A DNA stretch of 14,194 bases from an uncultured Bdellovibrionales bacterium (GTDB lineage: Bacteria; Bdellovibrionota; Bdellovibrionia; Bdellovibrionales; JAMPXM01): positions 1-14,194 of the forward strand of contig CALBDW010000027.1 of the NCBI GenBank assembly GCA_937927435.1. Direction: 5' to 3'. A program made the position numbers and the translations under genes. Shown in pieces: positions 4,491-12,407 of this stretch. Positions within the stretch are counted from its first letter, which is position 1. Each line of letters starts with the position of its first letter. The notes beneath the pieces were generated by a model. The model worked only from the letters and a program-made list of their open reading frames with translations. It searched no databases and had not been told where the DNA came from.

Positions 4491-6596
4491 ATGCGAGTTC
4501 AATTTAAAATCCTTTTACTGGTGTTCTTGGTTCTCTCCGGAACACTGGCGGCCGTCATTTGGAAAACCCGTTCGCTTGTTCTTAAGGACAAATTGAACTT
4601 CATGGCCGATGCGGCAATGAAGCAAATGGCCCCGCTCAAACGCCTCGTGAGCGAGCGACTGGAGGAAAAAAGATCTCAGCTGGTCACCTTCGCGACTCTA
4701 CGGTTCCACGATGCGAACGCCGCCGCGAAGCGGATGCCGCGTGATTTTGATGTCATTGCGCTCGCCCAGCGAACGGGCGGTGCTGAATGGGCGCCGGTAT
4801 GGACCGAAGTCGGCGCTACGTCCGCGGCCAGGAATTGGCCATCGGGCTACGAAATCACTTTGCTCAAAAGCCTTCCGTATGCGCGGGTCAGGGATGGCGA
4901 AACCCTTTGGGTGCGACTTAGCGATCCGGAAGGCCTGCCTCTGTACGGCATCTTGATGGCGGTTGAAATCGAGAAAGCATCTTCGTCGTCCACGGTGAGT
5001 GCGCTTGTCGCGGGACTGCCCGAAACGACCGATTACGGGGTCGCCGAGCGCCAGACTCAACGCGCGGTTTTGGTCGGCTTCTCGGTCATGGATCCGATCG
5101 CCGATGTCGCCGAAGACTATATCGGTTCGACGACTTCCGTGTATGTGGTCGACGATAAGGGATACGTCGCGACCCACGTGAACAAAGCTTATCTCGGGGC
5201 TCTGTTCTCTGAAGACCCGATCGTCGGCGAGATTTTAAAACAAAGGAAGACGGCTTCTTCCGGAACCTATGAGGATTTGGAAAGCCGTCCGGTTTTGGGT
5301 CATTTCGAGCGTATCGACGGTACCAATCTCTATGCCGTCGCGACGATGCCGCTGTCTGCGGCTCATGATTTTCTCGGTGCCGTTTCGAAGGGGATCTTAG
5401 GTGCTGGGTTTTCTCTTGGAATTTTGGGACTCGTCTTGGCTTGGTTCCTTGGCCGCAATCTGAGCGAGGAACTCCCGGCGGAAATGAAAACCGCCGAGGC
5501 AGGCCTGGTTTTGGAGAAAGACGAAAATCCGGAAGAAACGGTGTCGGAGGAAAAAGTCGCCCTCGGCGAAACCATATCGGCTATCGAAAAAGCCGAGTCG
5601 GGACTTGGCGATACGTTCTGGGAACGATTCGTTGAAGCGGCAAAGGAACCTCTTCTCGCGATTCTCGGCCACATCCAATTGATCAAAGTAAAAGCTTCGG
5701 ACAATGAAGGAGTGCGCGCTCATGCCGACAGTTTGGAGCGCGACGCGCGTCGCGCGAAGGAAATTCTTGAGAGCCTGCGCGACTGGAAAGAGAAGACGGC
5801 TCCCACCGTCGTGGAAGTGATGACCGATCTTCGCGAAGTCGTGGCTGGTTATTTCGTGGAGGTCGGAAGCGAACTGGAGGCCGAAGGAATCGAGCTTTCC
5901 CTGGATCTTCATGATGTGCCGAAAATCGCCGTCTCTCGCGAGAGAATGCGCGCCGTGCTGGCGAACATCGTCGAAAACGCTAGGGAAGCCATGCGGGCCC
6001 GCAATCCGAAGCGTTTGGAGGTTAAACTCGACTTCGTCGAGAGCACGGTTTACTTATCGGTCCGAGACAACGGCGTGGGGATGTCGCGCGAAACAAGCGA
6101 GCGCGCGTTTGAACCCTTTTACAAAACGTTCCCTTCGGCGACTCGGCTGGGCCTGGGCTTGACGCTTGTGCGTGAGATCATCGCGCAGGCACAAGGCGGC
6201 TGTTCGCTTGAAAGTTTGCCGGGCGAAGGAACCACGATTCGCATTACACTTCCGGTTTCAGAAGCCCAGAAGAAAGAGTTCCGGCAAGAGCAAGCCGAGA
6301 AGCTGGCCGCTACCATCGCGCAAAAGATGGTTCCCATGCCGGAGTTTGAGGGGAATGAAACGGAGAAGGTCGAAGAAACGGCTGATCAGAAAATCGCTCA
6401 GGCGTCTTCGATCGGGGAACTTGATTTTGAAGACGATGATGACGAATCCGACGACGTGTTTACCAGCGTCTCCTTGGGAGCTCTTCCCGCCTCGAATCGA
6501 GAGTCGGTGGAGGAGTCGGAATCTATTATGGAAGCGGGAGCCGGCGGGCACTCCGAGTTCAACGTACGGATTCGCAGTCCGAAACTGAGGAGTTGA
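4491..6596 (+). CDS. Membrane sensor histidine-kinase-like protein lacking the phosphoacceptor His
   Basis: Predicted 701-residue inner-membrane sensor. Membrane segments at about 6-25 and 300-321 bracket a periplasmic domain of about 270 residues; its later part (SVYVVDDKGYVATHV near 217-230, GTYEDL near 258, YAVATMPLS near 281) looks Cache/PAS-like. No HAMP domain is evident. The dimerisation region (about 376-432) reads FVEAAKEPLLAILGHIQLI. Counting back from Pro387, the position normally held by His is Glu382, so the H-box histidine is missing. The ATPase domain (about 445-590) keeps an N-box (ANIVENAREAM, Asn492 and Asn496), G1 (DNGVG, 526-530), F-box (FEPF, 540-543) and G2 (LGLGL, 553-557). 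An acidic, probably disordered tail of about 107 residues follows, with a short helical KKEFRQEQAEK stretch. It is first in the operon, 7 bp before a receiver-GGDEF gene. It could be an ATP-binding pseudokinase, or use an unusual phosphosite. Confidence 0.85.
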   Translation: MRVQFKILLLVFLVLSGTLAAVIWKTRSLVLKDKLNFMADAAMKQMAPLKRLVSERLEEKRSQLVTFATLRFHDANAAAKRMPRDFDVIALAQRTGGAEWAPVWTEVGATSAARNWPSGYEITLLKSLPYARVRDGETLWVRLSDPEGLPLYGILMAVEIEKASSSSTVSALVAGLPETTDYGVAERQTQRAVLVGFSVMDPIADVAEDYIGSTTSVYVVDDKGYVATHVNKAYLGALFSEDPIVGEILKQRKTASSGTYEDLESRPVLGHFERIDGTNLYAVATMPLSAAHDFLGAVSKGILGAGFSLGILGLVLAWFLGRNLSEELPAEMKTAEAGLVLEKDENPEETVSEEKVALGETISAIEKAESGLGDTFWERFVEAAKEPLLAILGHIQLIKVKASDNEGVRAHADSLERDARRAKEILESLRDWKEKTAPTVVEVMTDLREVVAGYFVEVGSELEAEGIELSLDLHDVPKIAVSRERMRAVLANIVENAREAMRARNPKRLEVKLDFVESTVYLSVRDNGVGMSRETSERAFEPFYKTFPSATRLGLGLTLVREIIAQAQGGCSLESLPGEGTTIRITLPVSEAQKKEFRQEQAEKLAATIAQKMVPMPEFEGNETEKVEETADQKIAQASSIGELDFEDDDDESDDVFTSVSLGALPASNRESVEESESIMEAGAGGHSEFNVRIRSPKLRS

Positions 6597-6603
6597 GAAC
6601 CCT

Positions 6604-8148
6604 GTGGATATTTCGCGCTATCGGTCGGAATTCAGAATCTTTGTCGTCGACCGTTCCCCTCAGGGGGCGAAGACTCTCGCCGAGTCGCTTCGCGCCACGG
6701 GGTACGAAAGGACGCTTTTTTTCCCGACATTCGATTCCGCCTTGTTGGCCGTTCGTAATGAACCGCCCCATTTAGTCGTGCTCGACTCCGGGCCGTTTGA
6801 TCCGGCGGTCGAACGCTTTCTGGCGAATCTCCGTGATTTGAGTTCCGAAATTCTGACTATCCTTCTTCTCCCGGGAAGCCAATTACTGAAGGGGCTTGAG
6901 TTTGTCAGCCGATCGCTTGCTTATGATGTGCTGCTCAAGCCGTTCGCTTCGAGCTTGGAGCTTCTGCAGAAGTTGGACCGGGCGGCTGAGCGCCTGTATT
7001 ACCAGTTTGAGAGCGAGCAGCTGCGCGAATTTTATGAGTCGAAGTCATCGGCGAACGCGAGTGCGCGGGCGGCCGTCGAGCCGGTTCCGGTCGCCAACCA
7101 TGCGCCGCTTTCCGATTTGGCCGCTACCATGGGAAAGTTTTCGCGCACGAAAGAACTCGATGAAGTTGTCCACGTCTTTATTCACACGTTCTCACGACTG
7201 ACATCCGACACCCCCGTTTTATATTTCAAGTTTCTTCCCAGCCATCTTTCTCTGGTATTCGCCCAGGCGTCGCTCTTGCCTGAAGAGAAGTTTCGTGGTG
7301 TCGGTATCGACTTGAGGAAGTCCCACCCGGGACGGCCTGAAGAGTTTTTTGAGAACCCTGAAGAAGCGAAAGCTTTGCGGGAGTTCGTTGCTCAGGTGTT
7401 CAAGAAAAACCGATTTACGGCCCTCACACATCGGGTGGATCGGGAAGCCGTCGGTTTATGGGTCGCTTTGGAAAAGTTCGATATGAAGGCGCGTCCCGAT
7501 CTGGCTTTGTTGGTCGAGGCCTTCGATCTCGCGTACAAACGGAACCGGGTCCTGAAGGAAAAACACGCCGTCGACATCTTCGATCCCCTTACGGGGTTAG
7601 CCAATCATCGACGTTTCACTCAATTGCTCGGGGAGGAAATCTCGCGCTCAAGGCGCCTTCTTATGCCGGTGTCGGTCATCTCTTTAAGTATTGACCGCTA
7701 CGATATTTTGTTGTCGAAACTGGGGCCGACACTCGCCGAAACGTTGGTGAAGCTCGTCGCGCAAGTTTTGAAAAAGACTTCGCGTACGAATGATCACATC
7801 GCGCGTATCGGGCCGGCGGATTTCGCTCTGATCTTACCACACACGGCGCAAGTCGGGGCGACGGTGAAAGCTGAGCGCTTGCGCCGGATGGTCGAGGCGA
7901 CGCGTTTCCCTATGATGGACAAACTCGCGGGCGAACGCGTGACGGTTTCATGCGGTGTCAGTGAATATCCGCGCCTTGCTGGCGATGCCGATGCGCTTAT
8001 GAAATCCGCCGACGAGGCTTTGTATGAAATCAAGAAGGCCGGCGGCAATCGGGTCTGCTTGGCCAGCGTTCACGCGGGATTCGTGCCGGATTTCGTCCCA
8101 TTGGATGTGCCCTCGAGTCCGCGGGTGAGAGAGGGCGAAATAAGATGA
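6604..8148 (+). CDS. Receiver-like / GAF-like / degenerate GGDEF protein, probable c-di-GMP receptor
   Basis: This 514-residue cytoplasmic protein starts at a GTG behind GAGGAG (6587-6592). Residues 10-125 are response-regulator-like: FVVDRSP has Asp16 but Arg17 in place of the second acid; Asp61 (LVVLD) and Lys112 (LLKP) are kept. Residues about 170-310 are a GAF-like region identified only by position and look. Residues 324-486 are a GGDEF domain, starting with DPLTGLANHRRF. Its signature is GPADF (403-407) instead of GGDEF or GGEEF. The first-strand metal Asp is Ser362 (LSID), and the guanine-contact Asn and Asp correspond to Leu370 and Glu379. Both metal ligands are lost, so diguanylate cyclase activity is very unlikely. 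The inhibitory-site motif RxxD survives as Arg394-Asp397, five residues before the signature. The inferred role is binding c-di-GMP and relaying it to partners, perhaps the kinase-like protein upstream. The stop overlaps the alr start by ATGA. Confidence 0.85.
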   Translation: MDISRYRSEFRIFVVDRSPQGAKTLAESLRATGYERTLFFPTFDSALLAVRNEPPHLVVLDSGPFDPAVERFLANLRDLSSEILTILLLPGSQLLKGLEFVSRSLAYDVLLKPFASSLELLQKLDRAAERLYYQFESEQLREFYESKSSANASARAAVEPVPVANHAPLSDLAATMGKFSRTKELDEVVHVFIHTFSRLTSDTPVLYFKFLPSHLSLVFAQASLLPEEKFRGVGIDLRKSHPGRPEEFFENPEEAKALREFVAQVFKKNRFTALTHRVDREAVGLWVALEKFDMKARPDLALLVEAFDLAYKRNRVLKEKHAVDIFDPLTGLANHRRFTQLLGEEISRSRRLLMPVSVISLSIDRYDILLSKLGPTLAETLVKLVAQVLKKTSRTNDHIARIGPADFALILPHTAQVGATVKAERLRRMVEATRFPMMDKLAGERVTVSCGVSEYPRLAGDADALMKSADEALYEIKKAGGNRVCLASVHAGFVPDFVPLDVPSSPRVREGEIR

Positions 8149-9359
8149 TTGTTCCTGAATCCGGATTCCCACATCGGCGATCGACCGCAACGGTGGATTT
8201 GGTTCGCCTGCGCGAAAACTTCCGCCGGGTTCGGGCTTTGGGCCCCGCCAATGCGCCGATCTGTCCGATGGTCAAAGCGGATGCTTACGGCCACGGAGAT
8301 GTCCATGTGTCGCGGGTTTTGAGGGCGGAGGGAGCGGAACATCTTGGTGTGGTCGCTACCGAAGAAGGAATCCGTTTAAGAAAGGCAGGCGACAAAGGTT
8401 CGATTCTGGTATTCGGCGGCTTTCACACTGTTGAATCCATCGAGGAATTGATTCATGAAAATCTGACGCCGGTTGTCTGCGATTGGAGCCAGCTCCAGCT
8501 TTTGAATGAGCGCGCGGGGCGTATCGGGCGCTCGGAGGTCGCCATTCACCTCGAGTTCGACACCGGGATGGGGCGTCTCGGTTTCACGGTGGAAGAGGCT
8601 GTTCGCCTGCGCGAATGGTTGAACAACCATCCGCGGGTGAAGTTAAGAGGAGTCGCGACTCATTTTGTGCGGGGTGAGGATCTCGGTGTTCCGGGCGGCG
8701 ACTCGGAACGGCAGTTGCAACTTTTCTCGCGGGCTCTTGCCGCCTTTCAAGGACTCAGAATCGAGGTTCATACGCTCAGCTCATCGTCGATCGTGGCCGG
8801 ACGCCGTCGTTCGCTTGAGAACTTCGGGTTGAAGCCCGCGGATTTCGGTTCGCCGGGAATGCGGCCAGGGATTTCGATTTATGGCGAGGAGCCTTCGGCG
8901 AATCCCGATCTGCAAATGGGAGTTAAACCCGTCCTCCGATGGGCAAGCCGTCTTGCGAGGGTTCATAGAGTCGAAAAAGGCGGAACGATTTCCTATAACG
9001 GGACTTGGCGCGCACCACGTGAATCTTGGATCGGGGTGGTGCCCGTCGGCTATGCGGACGGGTTCCGTCGTGCTCTCTCCAATCGAGGGTTCATCCTTTG
9101 CCGCGGCCGGCGTGCGCCGGTCGTCGGGAACGTGTGCATGGATTACTTCATGACCGACCTCACCGATGTCGTGCGCGAGACAGGAAGCCTTGAGGCCGGC
9201 GAAGAAGTGGTCATCATCGGCGAACAAAACGGAACTTCGATCACGGCGAATGAGGTCGCCTCTTGGATTCAAACGATTTCTTATGAAGTCTTGACCGGCA
9301 TCGGGGCACGCGTGCCTCGCGTTTACATCGAGAGCGAGAGTGAAAGCGGGGGGGCATGA
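8145..9359 (+). CDS. alr: Alanine racemase (PLP-dependent)
   Basis: Interconverts L- and D-alanine, supplying D-Ala for peptidoglycan. The 404-residue protein has the PLP-lysine motif MVKADAYGHG with Lys44 and the opposite catalytic base in TISYNGTW, Tyr284. It also has the phosphate-side motifs RPGISIYG (240-247) and VPVGYADGF (299-307), and GNVCMDYFMTDLTDV (328-342). In the PLP-phosphate loop the usual HxANS is HTLSS (209-213), a mild departure. Length is slightly above the usual 360-390 because of short N- and C-terminal extensions. The start overlaps the stop of the GGDEF-like gene (ATGA), and its own stop overlaps mlaE in the same way, so translation is probably coupled and it belongs to the operon rather than having a separate promoter. 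A broad-specificity amino-acid racemase is the alternative, less likely. Confidence 0.95.
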   Translation: MIVPESGFPHRRSTATVDLVRLRENFRRVRALGPANAPICPMVKADAYGHGDVHVSRVLRAEGAEHLGVVATEEGIRLRKAGDKGSILVFGGFHTVESIEELIHENLTPVVCDWSQLQLLNERAGRIGRSEVAIHLEFDTGMGRLGFTVEEAVRLREWLNNHPRVKLRGVATHFVRGEDLGVPGGDSERQLQLFSRALAAFQGLRIEVHTLSSSSIVAGRRRSLENFGLKPADFGSPGMRPGISIYGEEPSANPDLQMGVKPVLRWASRLARVHRVEKGGTISYNGTWRAPRESWIGVVPVGYADGFRRALSNRGFILCRGRRAPVVGNVCMDYFMTDLTDVVRETGSLEAGEEVVIIGEQNGTSITANEVASWIQTISYEVLTGIGARVPRVYIESESESGGA

Positions 9360-10198
9360 GTTACGCCGCTCGTAGGGAGCAAATCAACAAGCTGATTGAT
9401 GACGGGGCACTCTGGCTGTGGAAATGGGTGCATCGCTTCGTTCGCGAAACCGGAGAGCTCTGCATTTTCGGTTATCGCGCGGTCGTCTTGTTTTTCCGCA
9501 AGCCGTTCCGAGCGGAAGAGCTGATCAACCACATGGAGTTCGTCGGCAATAAGTCGCTCTCCATTATATTTCTTTCGGGACTCTTCACCGGATTGGCCCT
9601 TGCTTACCAAATTTACTTGGGATTCAAACAGGTCAATATGGCGAACATGGTGGGGCCGGTGGTGGCCCTCGCTATTTTCCGTGAATTGGGGCCGGTTTTG
9701 ACGGGATTGCTCGTCGCTGCGCGAGCCGGCGGGGCGATGGCGGCGCGGATCGGAACGATGCGTGTGACCGAACAGATCGACGCTCTTGAGGTGATCGGCG
9801 TCGATCCCTTGCAGTATTTGGTTAGCCCTCGGGTTTGGGCGTCGGTTCTGATGCTGCCGATCTTGACGGCGTTTTTCGACTTCATCGCGATCATCGGCGC
9901 TTGGTTGATCACGATCAAGATCCTCGAAATGGACGAAGCCCAGTTCTGGGACCGGATTTCGACGTGGATCTACCCGTATCATATCTACGAAGGACTTTTT
10001 AAAGCGGCCATTTTCGGACTTTGCTTCGCGGTGATTTGCACGCATCGCGGTTATACGACCACGGGGGGTGCTGCCGGCGTGGGTTCGAGCACGAACCGCG
10101 GGGTCGTTTTGAGTATGGTGTTTATTATCATTCTCGACTTTTTCGTGACCAACCTCATCAACACGTTCTATGCCTGGAAAGAGCTGTTAACGCGATGA
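9356..10198 (+). CDS. mlaE: MlaE-type ABC permease, lipid transport
   Basis: Permease of an MCE lipid transporter in the inner membrane. The 280-residue protein shows the family core FRELGPVLTGLLVAARAGG followed by AARIGTMRVTEQIDALEVIG (together 108-148), which contains the EQxxAL segment that docks on the ATPase. Hydrophobic segments lie at about 68-88, 98-121, 160-190, 214-229 and 250-270. A cytoplasmic/interfacial N-terminal helix (1-50) is somewhat longer than in E. coli MlaE (260 residues). It sits between alr and mlaF with 4-bp overlaps on both sides. In the E. coli complex MlaE works with MlaF, MlaD and the STAS protein MlaB; no MlaB gene is present here. The direction of lipid movement cannot be read from sequence. 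Confidence 0.93.
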   Translation: MSYAARREQINKLIDDGALWLWKWVHRFVRETGELCIFGYRAVVLFFRKPFRAEELINHMEFVGNKSLSIIFLSGLFTGLALAYQIYLGFKQVNMANMVGPVVALAIFRELGPVLTGLLVAARAGGAMAARIGTMRVTEQIDALEVIGVDPLQYLVSPRVWASVLMLPILTAFFDFIAIIGAWLITIKILEMDEAQFWDRISTWIYPYHIYEGLFKAAIFGLCFAVICTHRGYTTTGGAAGVGSSTNRGVVLSMVFIIILDFFVTNLINTFYAWKELLTR

Positions 10199-10998
10199 AT
10201 ACGAATGAATCGGCCATTTCAATCCGGGACGTGCGCAAGAGTTTCGATGGGCGCGACTATGTCTTAAACGGCATCAATCTCGAAATTGAAAAAGGTCTGA
10301 TCACCGTCATTATCGGGTACTCCGGGACCGGCAAATCGGTTCTTCTTAAACACATCCTCGGTCTTTTGAAACCTTCATCCGGTTCCATCCGGGTTTTCGG
10401 TCAAGAGATCACGACGATGGACCGGGAAGAACTGACGCGTTTCCGCCAGCACTACGGAATGCTCTTCCAATACGCGGCGCTTTTTGACGACATGAGTGCG
10501 CTCGACAACGTCATGTTCCCTTTACGGGAGCATCGGCGCGACCTTTCGAAAGCGCAAATGGAGGAAATCGCGCGCGCCCGCCTCAAAGAGGCCGGCCTCG
10601 ATGAAAAGCATTACCGGAAACTTCCGGCTGAAATGAGCGGCGGTATGCGTAAGCGTGTGGGATTGGCCAGAGCCTTGGCCCTTGATCCTGAAATCTTGAT
10701 TTACGACGAACCCACGACTGGCCTGGACCCCGTTCTTACGGAAATGGTGGATAATCTCATCCTGAGTACTCATAATTTAAGGAAGGGGACGACATCGATC
10801 ATCGTGTCGCACGATCTTCATGCCGCGTTTCGAATCGCCGATAGAGTGGCGATGCTCGATTCCGGACGGGTTCTTTTGTACGGGACCCCGGAGGACTTCC
10901 TTAAGTCCGACATCGATCTGGTGAAGAGATTCGTGGCCAAAGGCGTTCGGCGTGAGGTTGAGACAGCTACAGAGTCGGGAGCTAGAGAAAAATCATGA
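10195..10998 (+). CDS. mlaF: MlaF-type ABC transporter ATPase
   Basis: Cytoplasmic ATPase that powers the MlaE permease. The 267-residue protein has Walker A GYSGTGKS (41-48), Q-loop Gln92 (LFQYAALF), signature MSGGM (147-151; the Met-Gly ending is usual for the MlaF branch), Walker B ILIYDEP with Glu172, D-loop TTGLDP, and switch His206 (VSHDLH). FDDMSALDNVMFPL (97-110) is typical of this family. The ATG at 10195 is chosen because it forms an ATGA overlap with the mlaE stop and puts Walker A at the normal distance; a longer frame back to 10021 lies entirely inside mlaE. The last 15 residues are polar and probably unstructured. The stop again overlaps the next start (ATGA). Confidence 0.95.
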   Translation: MNTNESAISIRDVRKSFDGRDYVLNGINLEIEKGLITVIIGYSGTGKSVLLKHILGLLKPSSGSIRVFGQEITTMDREELTRFRQHYGMLFQYAALFDDMSALDNVMFPLREHRRDLSKAQMEEIARARLKEAGLDEKHYRKLPAEMSGGMRKRVGLARALALDPEILIYDEPTTGLDPVLTEMVDNLILSTHNLRKGTTSIIVSHDLHAAFRIADRVAMLDSGRVLLYGTPEDFLKSDIDLVKRFVAKGVRREVETATESGAREKS

Positions 10999-12377
10999 AT
11001 TGGTTGATGGCGCCGGAATTTAAAGTCGGCCTGCTCGTCTTAATCGTCGCCGGTATCATCGCGGGGATGTCGTTGAAGGTCAGCAATGACCCGAGCTATC
11101 TCGGCACCTCGAAAGAGGTCTGGTTCTACATCGACGACGCCTCCGGCTTGGTGAAAGATTCCAACGTCACGATGGCCGGTATCACGATCGGCATCATTCG
11201 CGACATCAAGCTGGAAAACGGACAGGCGCGCGTTGAAATGGTAATCCGCGGCGACGTTCCGGTCACCAAGTCCGCGAGAATCGAAATCCGTCCGAACGGT
11301 ATTTTGGGTGACAAGCACGTTGAGGTCATTTCGGGAGATCCGCGTGATCCGCCTTTGAGAAGCGGTGAGCAGATTCTCATTGTGGATGACCGTGCGTCGG
11401 TCGACCGCTTGATTGCGGAAGTTTCGAAGATCACGAAGTCACTCAGTACCGTTGCGGAAAACATCAAGTCCGCGACCGATGGTGATACCGATAAGCCGCT
11501 GGGGCGGATTATCAGCAATATTGAAACATTGACGAAAGATTTGGCCGATCTTTCCCGCGCCCATAAAGGGCAAATCGGTGAAATCATCGACAACATTCAC
11601 GACGTGACCGCCACGCTGAACGATTTGATCAACGACGACGGCCCTAATGGCCTCCGGCAGTCGTGGACCGCGGCGATGCAGAGCCTTCGTAAAATCGAAG
11701 GCTCCATCAAGAACCTCGAGGAGATTACCGGTAAGATCAACCGGGGCGAAGGCACAATCGGAAAACTGGTCAACGACGAAACCACGATCGAAGAGGTCAA
11801 CACGGCCATTTCAAGCCTCAATAACCTCCTTGATGCGTCGAACAAGCTGCAGACGAGCTTCGATTTCCACTCCTATTACATGTCAAACGGAGATGGGGCG
11901 AAGTCGTTCCTCAGCGTGCGGGTTCAGCCCGGCCTTGACCGGTATTACGAGTTGGGTCTGGTTGACGACCCGTTGGGAGTTGTCGAGCGGACGGTCACGA
12001 CGACCGATGCGAGCGGTGTGACACAAACGATTCGCGAATCCAAGCGGTATGAAAACCGGGTCAAGTTTACGGCGCTTTTCGCGAAGAACTTCTACGATTT
12101 CACGCTGAAAGGCGGGATCATCGAGAGCGCCGGCGGGGCGGGGCTCGAGTACCACATGTTCAGGAAGAGACTCTCGCTGATCCTGGAGGGTTTCGATTTC
12201 GCGAATATCAACGTGCGGGCTTCCGTTCGTTACTCCCTTTTCAGCGGAATCTACCTGATCGGCGGCGGCGAAGATCTCGCCTCGAGACAAGGGCGCTCAA
12301 GCGCTTTCCTTGGGGCCGGACTTTTGCTGACGAACGACGACCTCAAGCTTTTGCTGACCAGAATGCCCGGGATGTGA
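10995..12377 (+). CDS. mlaD: Long MlaD-type MCE protein with C-terminal beta-rich (possible barrel) domain
   Basis: MCE substrate-binding partner of MlaEF, anchored in the inner membrane. The 460-residue protein has one N-terminal membrane helix (8-27) and an MCE domain at about 38-130 with GLVKDSNVTMAGITIG (51-66) and RPNGILGDKHVEV (99-111). A long, mostly helical region at about 133-285 contains amphipathic stretches and GEGTIGKLVNDE. The C-terminal 170 residues change character: about ten short alternating strands (for example SFLSVRVQP, YYELGLVDD, RVKFTALFAK, LSLILEGFD, NVRASVRYSL, AFLGAGLLL). E. coli MlaD has only the first two parts (183 residues). A MlaD ending in an outer-membrane barrel has been described in diderm Firmicutes such as Veillonella; this gene has the same plan by eye. 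The barrel is inferred, not shown, and the C-terminus lacks the common terminal Phe. Confidence 0.9.
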   Translation: MNWLMAPEFKVGLLVLIVAGIIAGMSLKVSNDPSYLGTSKEVWFYIDDASGLVKDSNVTMAGITIGIIRDIKLENGQARVEMVIRGDVPVTKSARIEIRPNGILGDKHVEVISGDPRDPPLRSGEQILIVDDRASVDRLIAEVSKITKSLSTVAENIKSATDGDTDKPLGRIISNIETLTKDLADLSRAHKGQIGEIIDNIHDVTATLNDLINDDGPNGLRQSWTAAMQSLRKIEGSIKNLEEITGKINRGEGTIGKLVNDETTIEEVNTAISSLNNLLDASNKLQTSFDFHSYYMSNGDGAKSFLSVRVQPGLDRYYELGLVDDPLGVVERTVTTTDASGVTQTIRESKRYENRVKFTALFAKNFYDFTLKGGIIESAGGAGLEYHMFRKRLSLILEGFDFANINVRASVRYSLFSGIYLIGGGEDLASRQGRSSAFLGAGLLLTNDDLKLLLTRMPGM

Positions 12378-12407
12378 GCAGCTGTTAACGCGGCGTTTTC
12401 TGCGCGA

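Noticed and set aside
5670..5673. His394 (ILGHIQ) as the normal phosphoacceptor
   Set aside because: It sits after the conserved Pro, at the position usually held by a variable residue in the ILGYxxLL segment, not in the H-box register; kept only as a remote alternative.
10021..10194. 58-codon extension of mlaF to an upstream start
   Set aside because: It lies wholly inside mlaE in another frame; the ATGA overlap at 10195 fits the pattern of neighbouring junctions.
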